Source of the DNA: Ceratotherium simum simum
Taxonomy: Eukaryota > Chordata > Mammalia > Perissodactyla > Rhinocerotidae
Length of the DNA: 64,000 nucleotides
Direction: 5' to 3'
Assembly (NCBI RefSeq): GCF_000283155.1
Contig: NW_004454224.1
Coordinates: 12,283,722-12,347,721, forward strand
The translations under genes and the position numbers were made by a program. Below are positions 47,797 to 58,439 of this stretch, piece by piece (positions within the stretch are counted from its first letter, which is position 1; each line of letters starts with the position of its first letter). Below the pieces are notes generated by a model. The model made no database searches and was not told where the DNA came from. It was given only the letters and a program-made list of their open reading frames with translations.

Positions 47797-48187
47797 CAAT
47801 AACCCAGTTTTTTAAATGCAATGAAGATGTGAAAAGACACTTTAGCGAAGAAAATATGTGATTGGCAAATAAACAGGTGAAAAGAAGCTCAGCATGCTTG
47901 GTCCTCAGGGAAGTGCACGTCCACACTGCGAGATCCCTACACAGTCAGAAGGCGGGCTCAGTGTGATCTGCGTCGACACAAAGGCCAAGTGGTAGAGCAG
48001 CTGGCGGCCTCGAGTAGCATCAGGCAGCACACTCACAAGCAAAGTCTTAACAAGATGACAGCCAGGCAGATAGGATCCAGTTGAAGTGCAGTAAGATTTT
48101 TTTGTTGTTGGATGACCTTTAGAATTTTCTAGATTTAGCTGGTGGCTGATATGCGGCATTAAACATTTTGGTCCTTTTTTCCCTTAG

Positions 48188-48309
48188 CTCGGGCAGTACA
48201 GACAGTGAGGAAAGTACAGACTCAGAAGAAGAAGATGGAGCAAAACAAGACTTGTTCGAATCCAGTAGTGCCAACACAGAGGATAAAATGGAGGTAGACT
48301 TGAATGAAC
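48188..48309 (+). CDS. PPP6R3: PPP6R3 window exon 13
   Basis: The exon completes Ser and encodes [20 protein letters not shown], then [20 protein letters not shown] plus one base. The acceptor is ttttcccttag and the donor gtaagt. The tandem [12 protein letters not shown] unit is a dense run of serines followed by acidic residues, the consensus context for casein kinase 2. Known SAPS proteins have such disordered acidic tails. Phosphorylation here is inference. Confidence 0.96.
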
Positions 48310-48809
48310 GTAAGTTGCTTTATTCTTCCATAGTAGTTGCTGTGTGTTGAAAATAAGTATTTTAAAAATAGGCAAACTGGTCTGCAGCATCTGAGATGAC
48401 TTCTGAAGGAATAGTTAAGTTGAAACACATATTGTTGTTGAGTCCCCTTGGAGGTTTAGGTTTCAAGGACAAGGCCTGAGGGAAGGAGCAAGGTAGACCT
48501 CTGATGATAGGGTGTTGCCCTGCTGTGTGGACAGCCCGTGTGAGTCGGGCTTCAGAGACTGGATGCCATAGCAGAAGGGGAGAGACCACGGATTGTGGAA
48601 AGATGAGAAAATACTGTGATTTGTACAATCATGAATGCACTAAACTGGAGGGAACACCTTGAAGCTTAAATGATTTCAGATGGGTTCCTCAGAGTTTATT
48701 TATGAATTTTGTTAACCCAAAACTTGCCCAGCTAAGTGCTTGTTTATGTCCTGCTACTTGCTAAGAAGACTTACATTGGCTGGCCTTTTAAAAATACTGT
48801 TAACTTCTG

Positions 48810-49070
48810 GGCCAGCCCAGTGGTGCAAGCGGTTAAGTGCACGCAATCCGCTGCGGCGGCCCAGGGTTCACAGGTTCGGATCCCGGGCGTGCACCGAGGC
48901 ACTGCTTGTCAGGCCATGCTGTGGCGGTGTCCCATATAAAGTAGAGGAAGATGGGCATGAATGTTAGCCCAGGGCCAGTCTTCCTCAGCAAAAAAAAAAA
49001 GGGAGGATTGGCAGATGTTAGCACAGGGCTGATCTCCTCACAAAAAAAAAATAAATAAATAAATTTAAAA
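48810..49070 (+). mobile_element. ERE SINE with a 20-bp target-site duplication
   Basis: The head is GGCCAGCCCAGTGGTGCAAG, with CAGGTTCGGATCCCGGG, CATGCTGTGGCGGTGTCCC and the two-part tail ending A(n)TAAATAAATAAATT. The 20-base duplication (48790-48809 and 49071-49090, containing ATACTGTTAACTTCTG) is perfect, so the insertion is recent. Confidence 0.96.
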
Positions 49071-49419
49071 AAAAATACTGTTAACTTCTGAAAGTTCAGA
49101 CAGATTTTTATGTGACTGAGCCATATGGATTGATATTGGGGCTTTCCTCAAGGCTGACAGTGCTGCCTGTTCCTCAGGAAGACCTTTATGTACACAGTTC
49201 TAGAGGCTGAAACCCAGCTCCAGGGGTCGGGGTCGACCTTGTCGTGACCTCAGAGCTGCCTGGGACCTTAGCAGTAATCTAGCAAATCCCTACATGTTAA
49301 CAGATCTGAAACTGAGAGCCACAGAAGAAAACAGATTTATCCTGTGTCCTCTCGTTCCTTTCCCAGCTCGCCCTCTTGAGGAGGAAGAGATGGGCTTTTC
49401 TCTCTGTAATGCAGTTCAC

Positions 49420-49650
49420 ATCAACTTTTGTCAAGTTCCCACTGTGTGCCAGGTGCTGGGGCAGACTGCCTCCAGGAGCTTAAAGTCTGCTCAGGAAATG
49501 GGGAGATGGACAGCACAGTGTAATGAGAACAGAGTGCTGGGGGAGCTGCAGGGGGAGAGCCAGCTCATCCGGGCATCTGCAGCGGCCTCCCGGAGAACGT
49601 GATACTGAAGGACAAGGAGGGATGGGACAGTCAGTTTGACAGAGAAAAGA
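49420..49650 (+). repeat. LINE-2-like remnant
   Basis: CCCACTGTGTGCCAGGTGCT followed by CAGGAGCTTAAAGTCTGCTC and ACAGTGTAATGAGAACAGAG is the usual order of an L2 3' fragment. Edges are approximate. Confidence 0.55.
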
Positions 49651-49974
49651 ACTAATATGGGGGCACAGAGATCCACAGCTGTTTAATATGGGATATAAGG
49701 CCGGAGGCCAGAACAAGATTTTATTCTGAAGGCTGTAATCCTCCTCCTGAAGACTTTACTAAGAAGAACGTCATTGACTCTGTTTCAAGACGATCACTCA
49801 TGGCAACAGTGTGAAAGCTGGATTAGAAAGCCCACGCTGGAGACAGGAACATCGTTAAGACCCTCCCTGTTACACGTAAGACATGAGGAGGGCTGATGAG
49901 GACAGGGGCCAGGCAGCAGGGGGAAGGAGAGAGAAGACAGGCCCTGACGTTTTGGCTCTAGAATGTGCGTCTTT

Positions 49975-50275
49975 GTGTTTGTTTTCAAGTGTACAGTTCA
50001 GTAGCATTAAGTATATTCACATTGTTGTGCAACAGATCTCTAGAACTTTTTCATCTTGCAAAACTGAAGCTATACCCACTGAACAACAGCTCTCCATACC
50101 CCCTCCCCAGTCCCTGGCACCCACCATTCTACCTTCTGTTTCTAAGTGGAATCAGAGTATTTGTCTTTTTGTGACTGGCTTATTTCACTTAGCATAATGT
50201 CCTTAAGGTTCCTGCACGTTGTAGCATGTGATAGGATTTCCTTCTTTTTTTAATGCTGAATAATATTCTGGAATC
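49975..50275 (-). mobile_element. LINE-1 3' UTR fragment, antisense
   Basis: The plus strand reads TTCAAGTGTACAGTTCAGTA, CACATTGTTGTGCAACAGAT, CTCCATACCCCCTCCCCAG and GTGACTGGCTTATTTCACTT, then TGCTGAATAATATTC. This is the reverse complement of an L1 3' region. Confidence 0.75.
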
Positions 50276-51534
50276 TGGTTCTTTGGGGTAGCTAGGTGGG
50301 TGATAAGTGACTTGAGGGAGACTGCACACTTGGTATGACTTACTGCATGCCACTCTCCTTGTGACTGTAGAACTCGGTCTAGGGACAGGGAGAGACAGGG
50401 CATCCTGGAGGAAGGTCACATTCGCCCTTATTCCCACTAAGTGCAGCCTGGCAGGTCTCAGCCCTCCGGCCTCTGCTCCTTGGGAAAGACCTCCTTCGAA
50501 TTGCCACATCTCCAGAAGTCAGGGCGAGAGATGCTCTTCTCCCAGGGCTCTGGGCTGCCCCATCCTCTGACGTTGAGAGCCTCTGCTGTCCCCACCAATC
50601 TCTATGGCTTCTCTCAGAGGTTTTCTGGACTGTTTTAAAAGAGTTTCTAATGTTAGACTGATTCTGGGGAGCTGATCTGGGGAAGAATATCCCAGAGTGA
50701 TAACAACTGGGATAGTCATTTTAATGTAGCCTAATTTCATTATAAAGTGGAACTTCGATTTGGGTGGAATGATTCCAGAGCTTTGCATGTGGTGGGCAGG
50801 CAAGGTATCTGTCAAGTTGACTTTTCTGAGTCGGGGGAGGTTTTCAAACATTCTGGTATCATCCCTCTTTGGTATCAGTGGAGCCCTGCCACACTCCACA
50901 GATTGAAGGGCAAGAGGTGAGGAACACACGCAAATTCAGTACCTGCCAGTGCAGGCCCTCATGTCCTCCTCTGCAGAACCTCTCGAAGTAGACAGTCCCT
51001 ATCTGAATTGAACAGATGAGGAAACCCAGGCTTGGGGAAGTTAAGTTGACTTGCCCCAAGTCACAGTAAGGTCTCTGTTTAACAAACGGTAACATTTCTG
51101 TTACACACAGGGATTTCTCAGTCCTTTCTTTCTACGATAATCCCCCAAATAGCTAGCAGATTCCCTAGCCTACAGCCTGGAGGGTCCCAACTGTGATAGA
51201 AAATATCCCTGATAGAGAACAGTGGTTCCCACACCCAACTTGTCCCCAACAAGCGTTTGGGGATTCAGCATAAGTACTGTGAAGAAAAGCATGGTGTGCG
51301 ATGAGGGCAAATAAACAGACCTAATTTCGTCTGAAGGGACACATCTCTGAGGAAGTGACATTTAAACAGAGACCTGCAGGGTAGATGCACACTTGGCCGG
51401 CAGGCAGCATGGTGAGAGGGCCCCACAGACAGGAAGTAGCGTGCGCCTGGCAGACCCTGCCACTCTGACCTCTAAAGTCAGTCTTGTGTCTGCAGGACTT
51501 AGAAAGTAAGTAAGAAAGACTCTTTCCTCTCTAG

Positions 51535-52220
51535 TGTCAAAACTTCGCATCTGACCCCAGATGTGTGGGTTTTCCCACACAGACCAATTCTCAGACACCA
51601 GCTAGGTGTCCTACAGTTCAATTCAGACACTATCAACCTGGAGTTAGAGTCAGACCCCGAAGGTTAGGGGCTCAGTCCCACAAGACTGCCCGCTACTTCA
51701 GATACCAATCACAAGTCCCGGCCTCCGGAACGTCTAACCAACTGGCTGTAAATTAGGAATTCCCACGACCTCTTTGGGTTCCATTATTTGCTAGAACAGC
51801 TCATGGAATTTGGAGAAGCGCTTTACTTGCTATTACCAATTTATTGCAAAGGATATTTTGAAGGATACAGGTGAAGAGTCAGGTGAAGAGAGAACTAGGA
51901 CAAGATCCAGAAGGGTCCTGAGCACAGGAGCTTCCGTCCCCAGGGAGTTTGTGATGCACCACCCTCTACTCACAACCCAGAAGCTCTGAACCCCTGCAGT
52001 TCGGAGGCCTCATTAAGCAGGCATGACTGATTCAATCATTGGCCATTAGTGGTTAACTCAACTTCCAGCTCCTCTGCCTTCCTCGAAGATTGGGGGAGGA
52101 GAAGATGGGGTGAGAGTGGGGCTGAAAGTTCCAACCTCTAATCCTGTGATGGATCCCCTGGCAGCCAGCCCCCATCCTGAGGCTCTCCTGGAGCCCCAGC
52201 CACCAGTCATCTCATTAGCA
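51535..52220. mobile_element. LTR-retrotransposon-like repeat (ERVL/MaLR type suspected)
   Basis: A long stretch reads as an old mammalian LTR-class repeat: TGTCAAAACTTCGCATCTGA, CTGTAAATTAGGAATTCCCA, GACCTCTTTGGGTTCCATTA, TTTGCTAGAACAGCTCATGG and CAATCATTGGCCATTAGTGG. I cannot name the family or its orientation with confidence. No coding frame is intact. Confidence 0.45.
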
Positions 52221-52436
52221 TGCAAGAAGAAACTTAATGCTTGAGAGATTCCCAGGGTTGGGGGTTGTGCGGAGACCAAATATGTATTTCCCATTATGTC
52301 ACAGGAAGGCTTCCTGTTTGTGCTAACAACAGCAGACTGCAGGGAAGCCATTTAAAGTATGAAGTGGGCCAGATGTGGATTGGGGAGCGAGCGTTAAGGG
52401 TGTTTCTAGTTTACTGCAAGTAAATAGCCAACGTAC

Positions 52437-52740
52437 TTTTTTTTGTTCTTTAATAAACTTTTTATTTTGGAGTAATTTTAGATTTACAGGAAAGTTGCAA
52501 ATAATATACAGGGAGTGGCTGTATACCCTTCACCCGTCTTCCTCCCCATGTTAATATAACCTTGGTACATTTGTCAAAACTAAGAAATTAACATTAACAT
52601 ATTCTTTTATATGTAGCTTTGCATCCTTGTGTGATGGTTGTATTGGGAAAAAAATCTTAGAAATGGGAATTGCTAAGAGAGCAAAGGAAACATCCAGTTT
52701 TATAACAGGATAGATGTTGTCAAATTGCCCTCTGAGTGAC
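52437..52740 (-). mobile_element. LINE-1-like fragment, antisense
   Basis: AACTTTTTATTTTGGAGTAA, then GATTTACAGGAAAGTTGCAA, ATACCCTTCACCCGTCTTCC and CATTTGTCAAAACTAAGAAA is typical of the reverse complement of old L1 3' ends. The second half (TGTCAAATTGCCCTCTGAGT) may be a separate repeat. Confidence 0.6.
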
Positions 52741-52894
52741 TGTGCCATTCCTACGGTAGCAATAGCATATTAGAACATCTTTTTCCCCACGACTCCGGTC
52801 TTTTTTATCATTGCAAATCTGTTTTTGAAAAATATCTTGTGTTACATTAAACTGCTGAAGTATTCTCAAAACGGAATTCCTCTCCTCTTTTTAG

Positions 52895-53048
52895 CACCCA
52901 ACTGGTCGGCCAATTTTGATGTCCCCATGGAGACAACCCACGGTGCTCCCTTAGACTCGGTGGGGTCTGACGTCTGGAGCACAGAGGAGCCAATGCCAAC
53001 CAAAGAGACGGGCTGGGCTTCCTTCTCAGAGTTCACGTCTTCCCTGAG
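52895..53048 (+). CDS. PPP6R3: PPP6R3 window exon 14
   Basis: The exon completes Pro and encodes [20 protein letters not shown] through [20 protein letters not shown] and [10 protein letters not shown] plus two bases of Ser. The donor is gtgagc. Repeated Trp residues in an acidic, proline-containing stretch ([22 protein letters not shown]) look like short linear interaction motifs in a disordered tail. That reading is inference. Confidence 0.96.
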
Positions 53049-54523
53049 GTGAGCAGACGTGTGTCTGCTCTCTGAGCCTTTCCACAGGAGAACCAGTGTG
53101 GTGTGTGCGTGCTGTTGACACTCCTGGTCACCCTGATTTACTTCCAAGTTGAATATAGTGTCTTAAACAAAATTAGAAATTGACATGGGGGAGATACTGA
53201 CACAGCTGTGAGGTACAAGAAGAGGAGTCACCATCCTCCTTCCTTTCATCCGGGATGAACTGGGAAAGGGAGTGGACGGTGAACCAAGGAGCCAGTGAAG
53301 ACAGGCCGGGGAGCTGATTGCAGGATGCCCACGAAGCTGGCCTCCCTGAGAGCTTTTTCCTGACCCCACCAAGCTGTCAGGACAGGATTGAGGAGAAAGG
53401 AAGGAGGGGAAGCCAAGGAACTCCTGACAGGCATCTCTGTGTGGAGCATTACAGAAAAATGCAAACCGTCTCTGGAATTGAATAGATAATATGAACTCGT
53501 ATTTCACTTGTAGTTAGTCTAGTGCGGTAAATTCAGGGGTGTGACAGGTGTGGCTGTCAGTCTTGTTATTTGTATTATTCTTGATGACAGCAACCTGTCA
53601 TTTTGTAATTTTCCTGAATAATATGGCAGCATTTGAGTATTAACCGTGGATTTCATGTCCCATTAAGCTTAGTTTGATTTGCTAAACATGGTTTTGTCTA
53701 CTGAAAAAATCAATCTCCGTCACTCCTTTTGAACAACTTTGTTGCTTTCCTGCTCTAACAAGTGATATTTTTAAACAGTCACTAGTAATGGAAAAGACAG
53801 CAAGACAAATTGTTACAAGCTAGCGGTTACCGTCCTAGACAGACCACAAAGGAGGCTAGAACCCAGGTTGCTTTATAGCAGTAAGCTGTTACTCAGAGGT
53901 AAAGGGGAGGTTGGTGGAAAATATCTCCACGATATTATGAACTGTTTCACCACCTCTTCTCCAGTGCAGGACAGTCAAGTCTTTACCTCTTGCTTTTCTC
54001 TCTTTTCATAACTGGAGGATAAGGGCCCTTGGTTACTTGAGGATACGATTGAAGCAGCTTGCTTCCCTTTACCCCTTGTGCACAGGTCATGTTTTCTCAT
54101 TAAATGTCATTAAGAGAGCCGGGCCCTCTGGGCAGTTTGGCTAAAGGTAAGTAAGGATTTTTGTAAAAATGGCACTGTAGATACAATTGGTACCGTACAG
54201 TGTATGCTACTGCCGTCCTAGCCCTGGGAGCTTGGTGATTATGTTGAGCAAGAGAGGCTGGGGGGATTTTGAACCTGTCTAGAAGCCTCTAAGAAGTCCC
54301 TGCATTACTGCCCTGCTGATTTAGCAGAATGTTTACCTCTGTCACTCGTCTACCACTTCAAGCAGCCGTCCACGCTTAGATCCGTGTGTCATTGGAGTCT
54401 GTACTCAACTGCTGATGTGTCTCCCCAGTGGAACCAGAACTGGTTTTCAAAGGTTCTTTGTGAATAATGTTAACTGAGAGCTATTTCCCACTGCTCACAT
54501 CTGAATTTTCTCTTTTCTAAAAG
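53049..54523 (+). other. PPP6R3: Intron 14 (1.5 kb)
   Basis: The intron is unique sequence with no repeat I can name. The acceptor is tctcttttctaaaag, in which the AG is separated from the pyrimidine tract by a run of A. Confidence 0.75.
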
Positions 54524-54630
54524 TACAAAAGATTCTTTAAGGAGTAATTCTCCAGTGGAAATGGAAACCAGCACTGAACCGATGGACCCTCTGACTCCCA
54601 GTGTTGCTGCACTGGCAGTGCAGCCGGAAG
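54524..54630 (+). CDS. PPP6R3: PPP6R3 window exon 15
   Basis: The exon completes Ser and encodes [20 protein letters not shown] then [15 protein letters not shown] plus one base of Ala. The donor is gtgggt. It holds SP and TP dipeptides (NSPVE, PLTPS), which are candidate proline-directed kinase sites. Exons 14 and 15 together (87 codons) would be frame-neutral if skipped as a pair. Confidence 0.95.
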
Positions 54631-56112
54631 GTGGGTGCAGAGAGGACCAGGGTGCACAGTCTGTGGGCTGGTCATTTTGTTCTTGTTTAAGCTTCAATCT
54701 GATGCTTAGTTTTCTAGATCTGAAAGTTGTCTTTGGCCACATACCAGGTTTATAAAACCAGACTTGACTCTTGGGCTCAAGGGCTCAAAGGAGCCAGCAA
54801 AATGAGATGGTGGGTCTAATGTCCACAGGATAACTGAAGAAGAGAAATTGTATATTCACCCCAGAACCACAGCATGTTGATTCTAGAAGGAGTAAGGGGT
54901 CTGAGTTATCAATTATTCAGTCCTGTCAGTGTACAGAAAAGGAAACAGGCCCAGAGAGGAGGAACGTCTTAGCCTGCAGTACCAGGGTGAATTAGTCTGC
55001 ATGTGCGTTCCAAGCCCAGCCTGCACTCAGTTCCCTTGCCCCTTGGAGTTTGCTTTGCTGGAGCGTGTGTGGGTATCTGGGCATGTCTCATGCTGTGGGG
55101 CTGTTTATTTTCTTCTCACCTTTATGAACAGATGAAATGGTCAGGGGAATCCAGTGGGTTGTCTTGTTATTCAGAATGCTCACATTGTTCCTTGCATGGG
55201 CCCTGAACTGTTTTCAGCCTGATGATTAAGGCCTTGGGAGGTGGGGGGAGAGGAAGGGAGTTAGGAAGGGGGTGTAAGGGGTAGTATGTGAAGGGAACAA
55301 AGAAATGAGTCCTTAGAAAAAGAAATGCGAGTAGAGGGCACAAGAACCAAGAGGCAGGGAAAAGTCATAAAATCAGTAACTACTATTTTATTTGTCATTC
55401 TTCTAAACAGTTTATCTAGATGACTTCATTTTATCCCTCAACAATTCTACAGGTGGGTTCAGTTATCCCCATTTGGGGGACAAGAAAACTCAGGCACGGG
55501 GCAAGTACCTTGCCCAAGGGTTACGCAGCTAGGAAGTGGTGAGGCTCGGGTTTGAATTCAGGAAGTCTGACTTCAGAGCCCAAGCTCATAACCAATATAC
55601 CATATGGCTCCCTCTTATAGAACAAAGAAATAATCCACAAGAAAGTAACTTAAAAAAAAGAATAGGACCCAAGTGGGACCAACTGAAAGGGAAAAGGATG
55701 AATGAGAAGGGTACAGTGGATAAACTGTAATCTAGGCGCTTGTGAGTTGCAGTGGGTGAAGGCTAGAATACACAACTGCGTGCTTCGCCCTCTACTGTGC
55801 ATTGGAAAACATTAGGAACAGGAGAGTCTGCTGGGCGAAAGTTGGGTATGTGGGTAGACATAGAACTGGGAAGGCTGTGGGGGCTTGCTGGTCCTGCTGA
55901 AGAAAACGCCTGAATTGTCTCCCTAGTGGGCATTTTTAAAAAGCCTGTGCCCATCAGGAATCAGCCCAGGCAACAACAGGCAAACCGTCTCACTCTTTTC
56001 TTCTTCTTCAAGCAGTAGATGCAACTTTGGGTGGATGGCTCTGCACAGAAGAGGGGTGACAGTCCTTCTTTGGTTTTGATATGCGTGACCATCAGCTGTA
56101 TGTTCTTTTCAG
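54631..56112 (+). other. PPP6R3: Intron 15 (1.5 kb)
   Basis: It contains a MIR at 55385-55612 and a smaller MIR-like remnant near 54915-54980. G-rich stretches lie at 55236-55284. The acceptor is tgttcttttcag. Confidence 0.8.
55385..55612 (+). repeat. MIR ancient SINE, well preserved
   Basis: The order is TTATCCCTCAACAATTCTAC, CAGTTATCCCCATTTGGGGG, AACTCAGGCACGGGGCAAG, CTTGCCCAAGGGTTACGCAG, CTAGGAAGTGGTGAGGCTCG, GGTTTGAATTCAGGAAGTCT. This is the canonical MIR core and 3' end. Confidence 0.88.
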
Positions 56113-56263
56113 CGCCAGGCAGTATGGCCATGGAAGCCAGCTCTGACGGAGAGGAGGATGCAGAAAGTACAGACAAGGTAACTGAGACAGTGATGAATGG
56201 CGGCATGAAGGAAACTCTCAGCCTCACTGTAGATGCCAAGACAGAAACCGCGGTCTTCAAAAG
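56113..56263 (+). CDS. PPP6R3: PPP6R3 window exon 16
   Basis: The exon completes Ala and encodes [20 protein letters not shown] then [20 protein letters not shown] and AKTETAVFK plus two bases of Ser. The acceptor is gttcttttcag and the donor gtaacc. The [13 protein letters not shown] run is a second acidic serine cluster like that in exon 13. The reading frame is intact. Confidence 0.96.
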
Positions 56264-56569
56264 GTAACCAGGGGCTCGATCGTACTGGCAGCTTCTGGTT
56301 GTTGGGAGGACGGTGGGGGAGAAAACTCAGATATTAACATCTTCAATTTGCTTCAAACGTGGGTTCAGACATTAGCCTGACATCTTTCTAATATCTCCAT
56401 TAAACTCATTAAATCTTAATGAAGAGATGGAGAGTTTGGCTCCCTAAGTGCCTTTCTCTCTCTCTCTCTCTTTTTTTTTGTAGTGTTCAGAAGACTGTAG
56501 TTTAAGTCTAGTGGATTCAAAATACATAAGTATAAAAAATGAACAAATCTTTCGTCATAGTAGAAATTG

Positions 56570-58370
56570 ACTTGTATACAGGCTACAAAGTTTGGCCCAT
56601 CTAAACCAAAGGTTCAGGATCATACAGATCATTTTCTGCAGGCATATAGCAATCATTAGAATTCAGTAGCAAAATAATTGCTTTAAAAATATATATATTT
56701 GGAAATTAACTTCACTTCTAAATTCATGGGTCAAAAAAGGGATTGTAATGGAAATCAAAAACTTAAAACTGAAAGAGTAATGAAAAAACTTCTATTAAAA
56801 CTTGCAGACTGCAACCAAATCAGTGCTTAGAGGTTTGGTCTCCATCTCTATAGACCCTTTCAGATCACAAGAAAGAATGCTTCCCAACCCATTATGAGGT
56901 CTCTACAAAGCAAAGCATGAAAGAGAAAAATTAATCGGAGGCTAATTTGATGTGTGGGTGCATACGCACAACACTTGCAAGTTAAAAGCTAGCAAACCAA
57001 ATCCAGCAACGTATGTTTAAGTCATGACCAAGGATATATCACATGAACGTGAGGATATTGCAACATTGCAAAAATTATTGAAGGTAATTCACAGACAGAT
57101 ATAAGAATAAAAACCATTTGGATCTTCAGTAGATGGAGAAAAGGATTTGATAAAAATTAAAGGCATTCATGACTTTTTAGCACCCTAGGAATAGAAAGTA
57201 GCTACCTGAAACTGAAAAACTCTACAGCAGACTTTATTCTTAAGAGTGAAGCGTTAGAAATATTCCCTTCAAAGACATGGCCCAGAGAGTCAGACGTACA
57301 GTTACTGCTTCTCTTCAGCACTGTGCTGGTGGTCTTAGCAAATGCAGCGTAAAATAAAAATTAATAAAAGGTATAAAGATTTGAAAGAAATAAAATTATT
57401 ATTTGTTTGTAGATTCTGATTTTCTACATAAAAAGTTACAATTGAAACTGTAGACAAGTATTAGAATGACTAGGAAAGTTTGGCAAGTTGACTGGAGACA
57501 CACACTAATCGGTTGCGTCCTGTGAACCAATACAAGATGTCCCAGATGTGCCCCCTTTTTAAAAATTAAAACCTTAAACCTTGTCTTTAAGATAACTAAG
57601 ATGGAAAAGATAAAGACCTAAATAGATAAGGAGATGTGCCATGTTAGAATGGGACGATATCTTTGGCATTTATTAACAAATTAATCTATAAAATGAATGC
57701 GTTTCTCATCAAAATCCCAATGGAGTTTTTCACGGAAATTGAGAAGCCGATTGTGATATTCAGAAAGAAGACCAAAGAGAGCTGAGAACAGCCAAGATCA
57801 TTTTGAAGAGTGAAGTGAGGGAGGCTTCACTGTGTTAGATATCAAGACTTATTATCAAAGCTGTTATCATTGACATGACGTGGACTTGGCCAGAGTTATA
57901 CAGATAGGCCCCTACCCTTACACGTACTTGATACACATTAGAGTGACATAATGCGGTGAGGAAAGAATGGACTAATAAATAGTGATTATCCATTTTGGAG
58001 AAGAATAAAATTAACTCTCTGTCTCATCATTGAGTATGAAAGGCAAAACGACACTCTCAGAAGACAACATGAGAGAATGTGTTCAGAATTTGGGGCAAAA
58101 GATTTTTTAGCCATAAAAAAGCCAAACCATAAAGGAGAAGATTGATGAGTTTGACTTTAATTTCTAGTACTTATGAAAGACACAATAAAATGAAAAGACA
58201 AGCCATAACCGCAAAGAAAGATTCAGTAGCAGGATAGAGGAGGGACCTAATATCAGTAAGACAGAGACAAACAATCTAGTAATTTTAAAAATGGACGAAA
58301 GACAAAAACAATCCATTATCTGTGGAGGAAAACAGGAGCGGACCAACTCCAGAGCAGGCCAGCCTCACGA
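56570..58370 (+). mobile_element. Very old LINE-1 ORF2 remnant
   Basis: The order of segments follows L1 ORF2: an early part near 56620-56780, an RT-region part at 57120-57340, GAATGCGTTTCTCATCAAAA at 57695, then 3' parts to about 58370. All frames are broken and divergence is high, so edges are approximate. Confidence 0.6.
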
Positions 58371-58439
58371 GTCAGCAGGGTGTATTGCTTACAGTGATGA
58401 TTCAGTAGTTTCATGCACATTAATTGACTAATTCCTGTC

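Larger units (their letters stand above)
44380..48000 (+). mobile_element. LINE-1 ORF2 remnant, sense, with two ERE insertions
   Basis: At 45184 a frame reads TLLDIYKAIHPTTAESSFFS, an L1 endonuclease-region signature. The DNA then follows L1 ORF2 order through the RT region (46380-46560, catalytic motif decayed) to GGAGAAAATCTTTGCAAATC (47459). Text resembling the L1 region just after ORF2 continues after the ERE to about 48000. Multiple stops and shifts show it is inactive. The right end is uncertain. Confidence 0.78.
42376..48187 (+). other. PPP6R3: Intron 12 (5.8 kb), repeat-rich
   Basis: It holds EREs at 43290, 44783 and 47549, an antisense LINE-1 3' end (43924-44365) and a sense LINE-1 ORF2 remnant (44380-48000). 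Around 43020-43280 and 43517-43620 there is text of an old repeat I cannot assign. The acceptor is cctttttttcccttag. Confidence 0.85.
48310..52894 (+). other. PPP6R3: Intron 13 (4.6 kb)
   Basis: It holds an ERE (48810), LINE-2- and MIR-like remnants (49420-49650 and about 50980-51070), an antisense LINE-1 fragment (49975-50275), an LTR-like stretch (51535-52220) and another LINE-1-like antisense fragment (52437-52740). The acceptor is tctcctctttttag. Confidence 0.8.

Noticed and set aside
2884..49070. tRNA-like A and B boxes (GTGGTTAAG, GGTTCGGATCC) that could suggest tRNA genes
   Set aside because: They recur in every ERE copy with the same downstream body, A tail and target duplications, and lack a full cloverleaf. 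They are SINE heads.
8438..49070. Multiple similar 250-base repeats across the window, as a possible array
   Set aside because: They are dispersed, in both orientations, each with its own target duplication. They are independent SINE insertions, not a CRISPR or tandem array.
50519..50929. A 136-codon minus-strand open frame in intron 13
   Set aside because: No recognisable motif, no promoter or splice context. The length is within chance expectation for GC-richer intron DNA.
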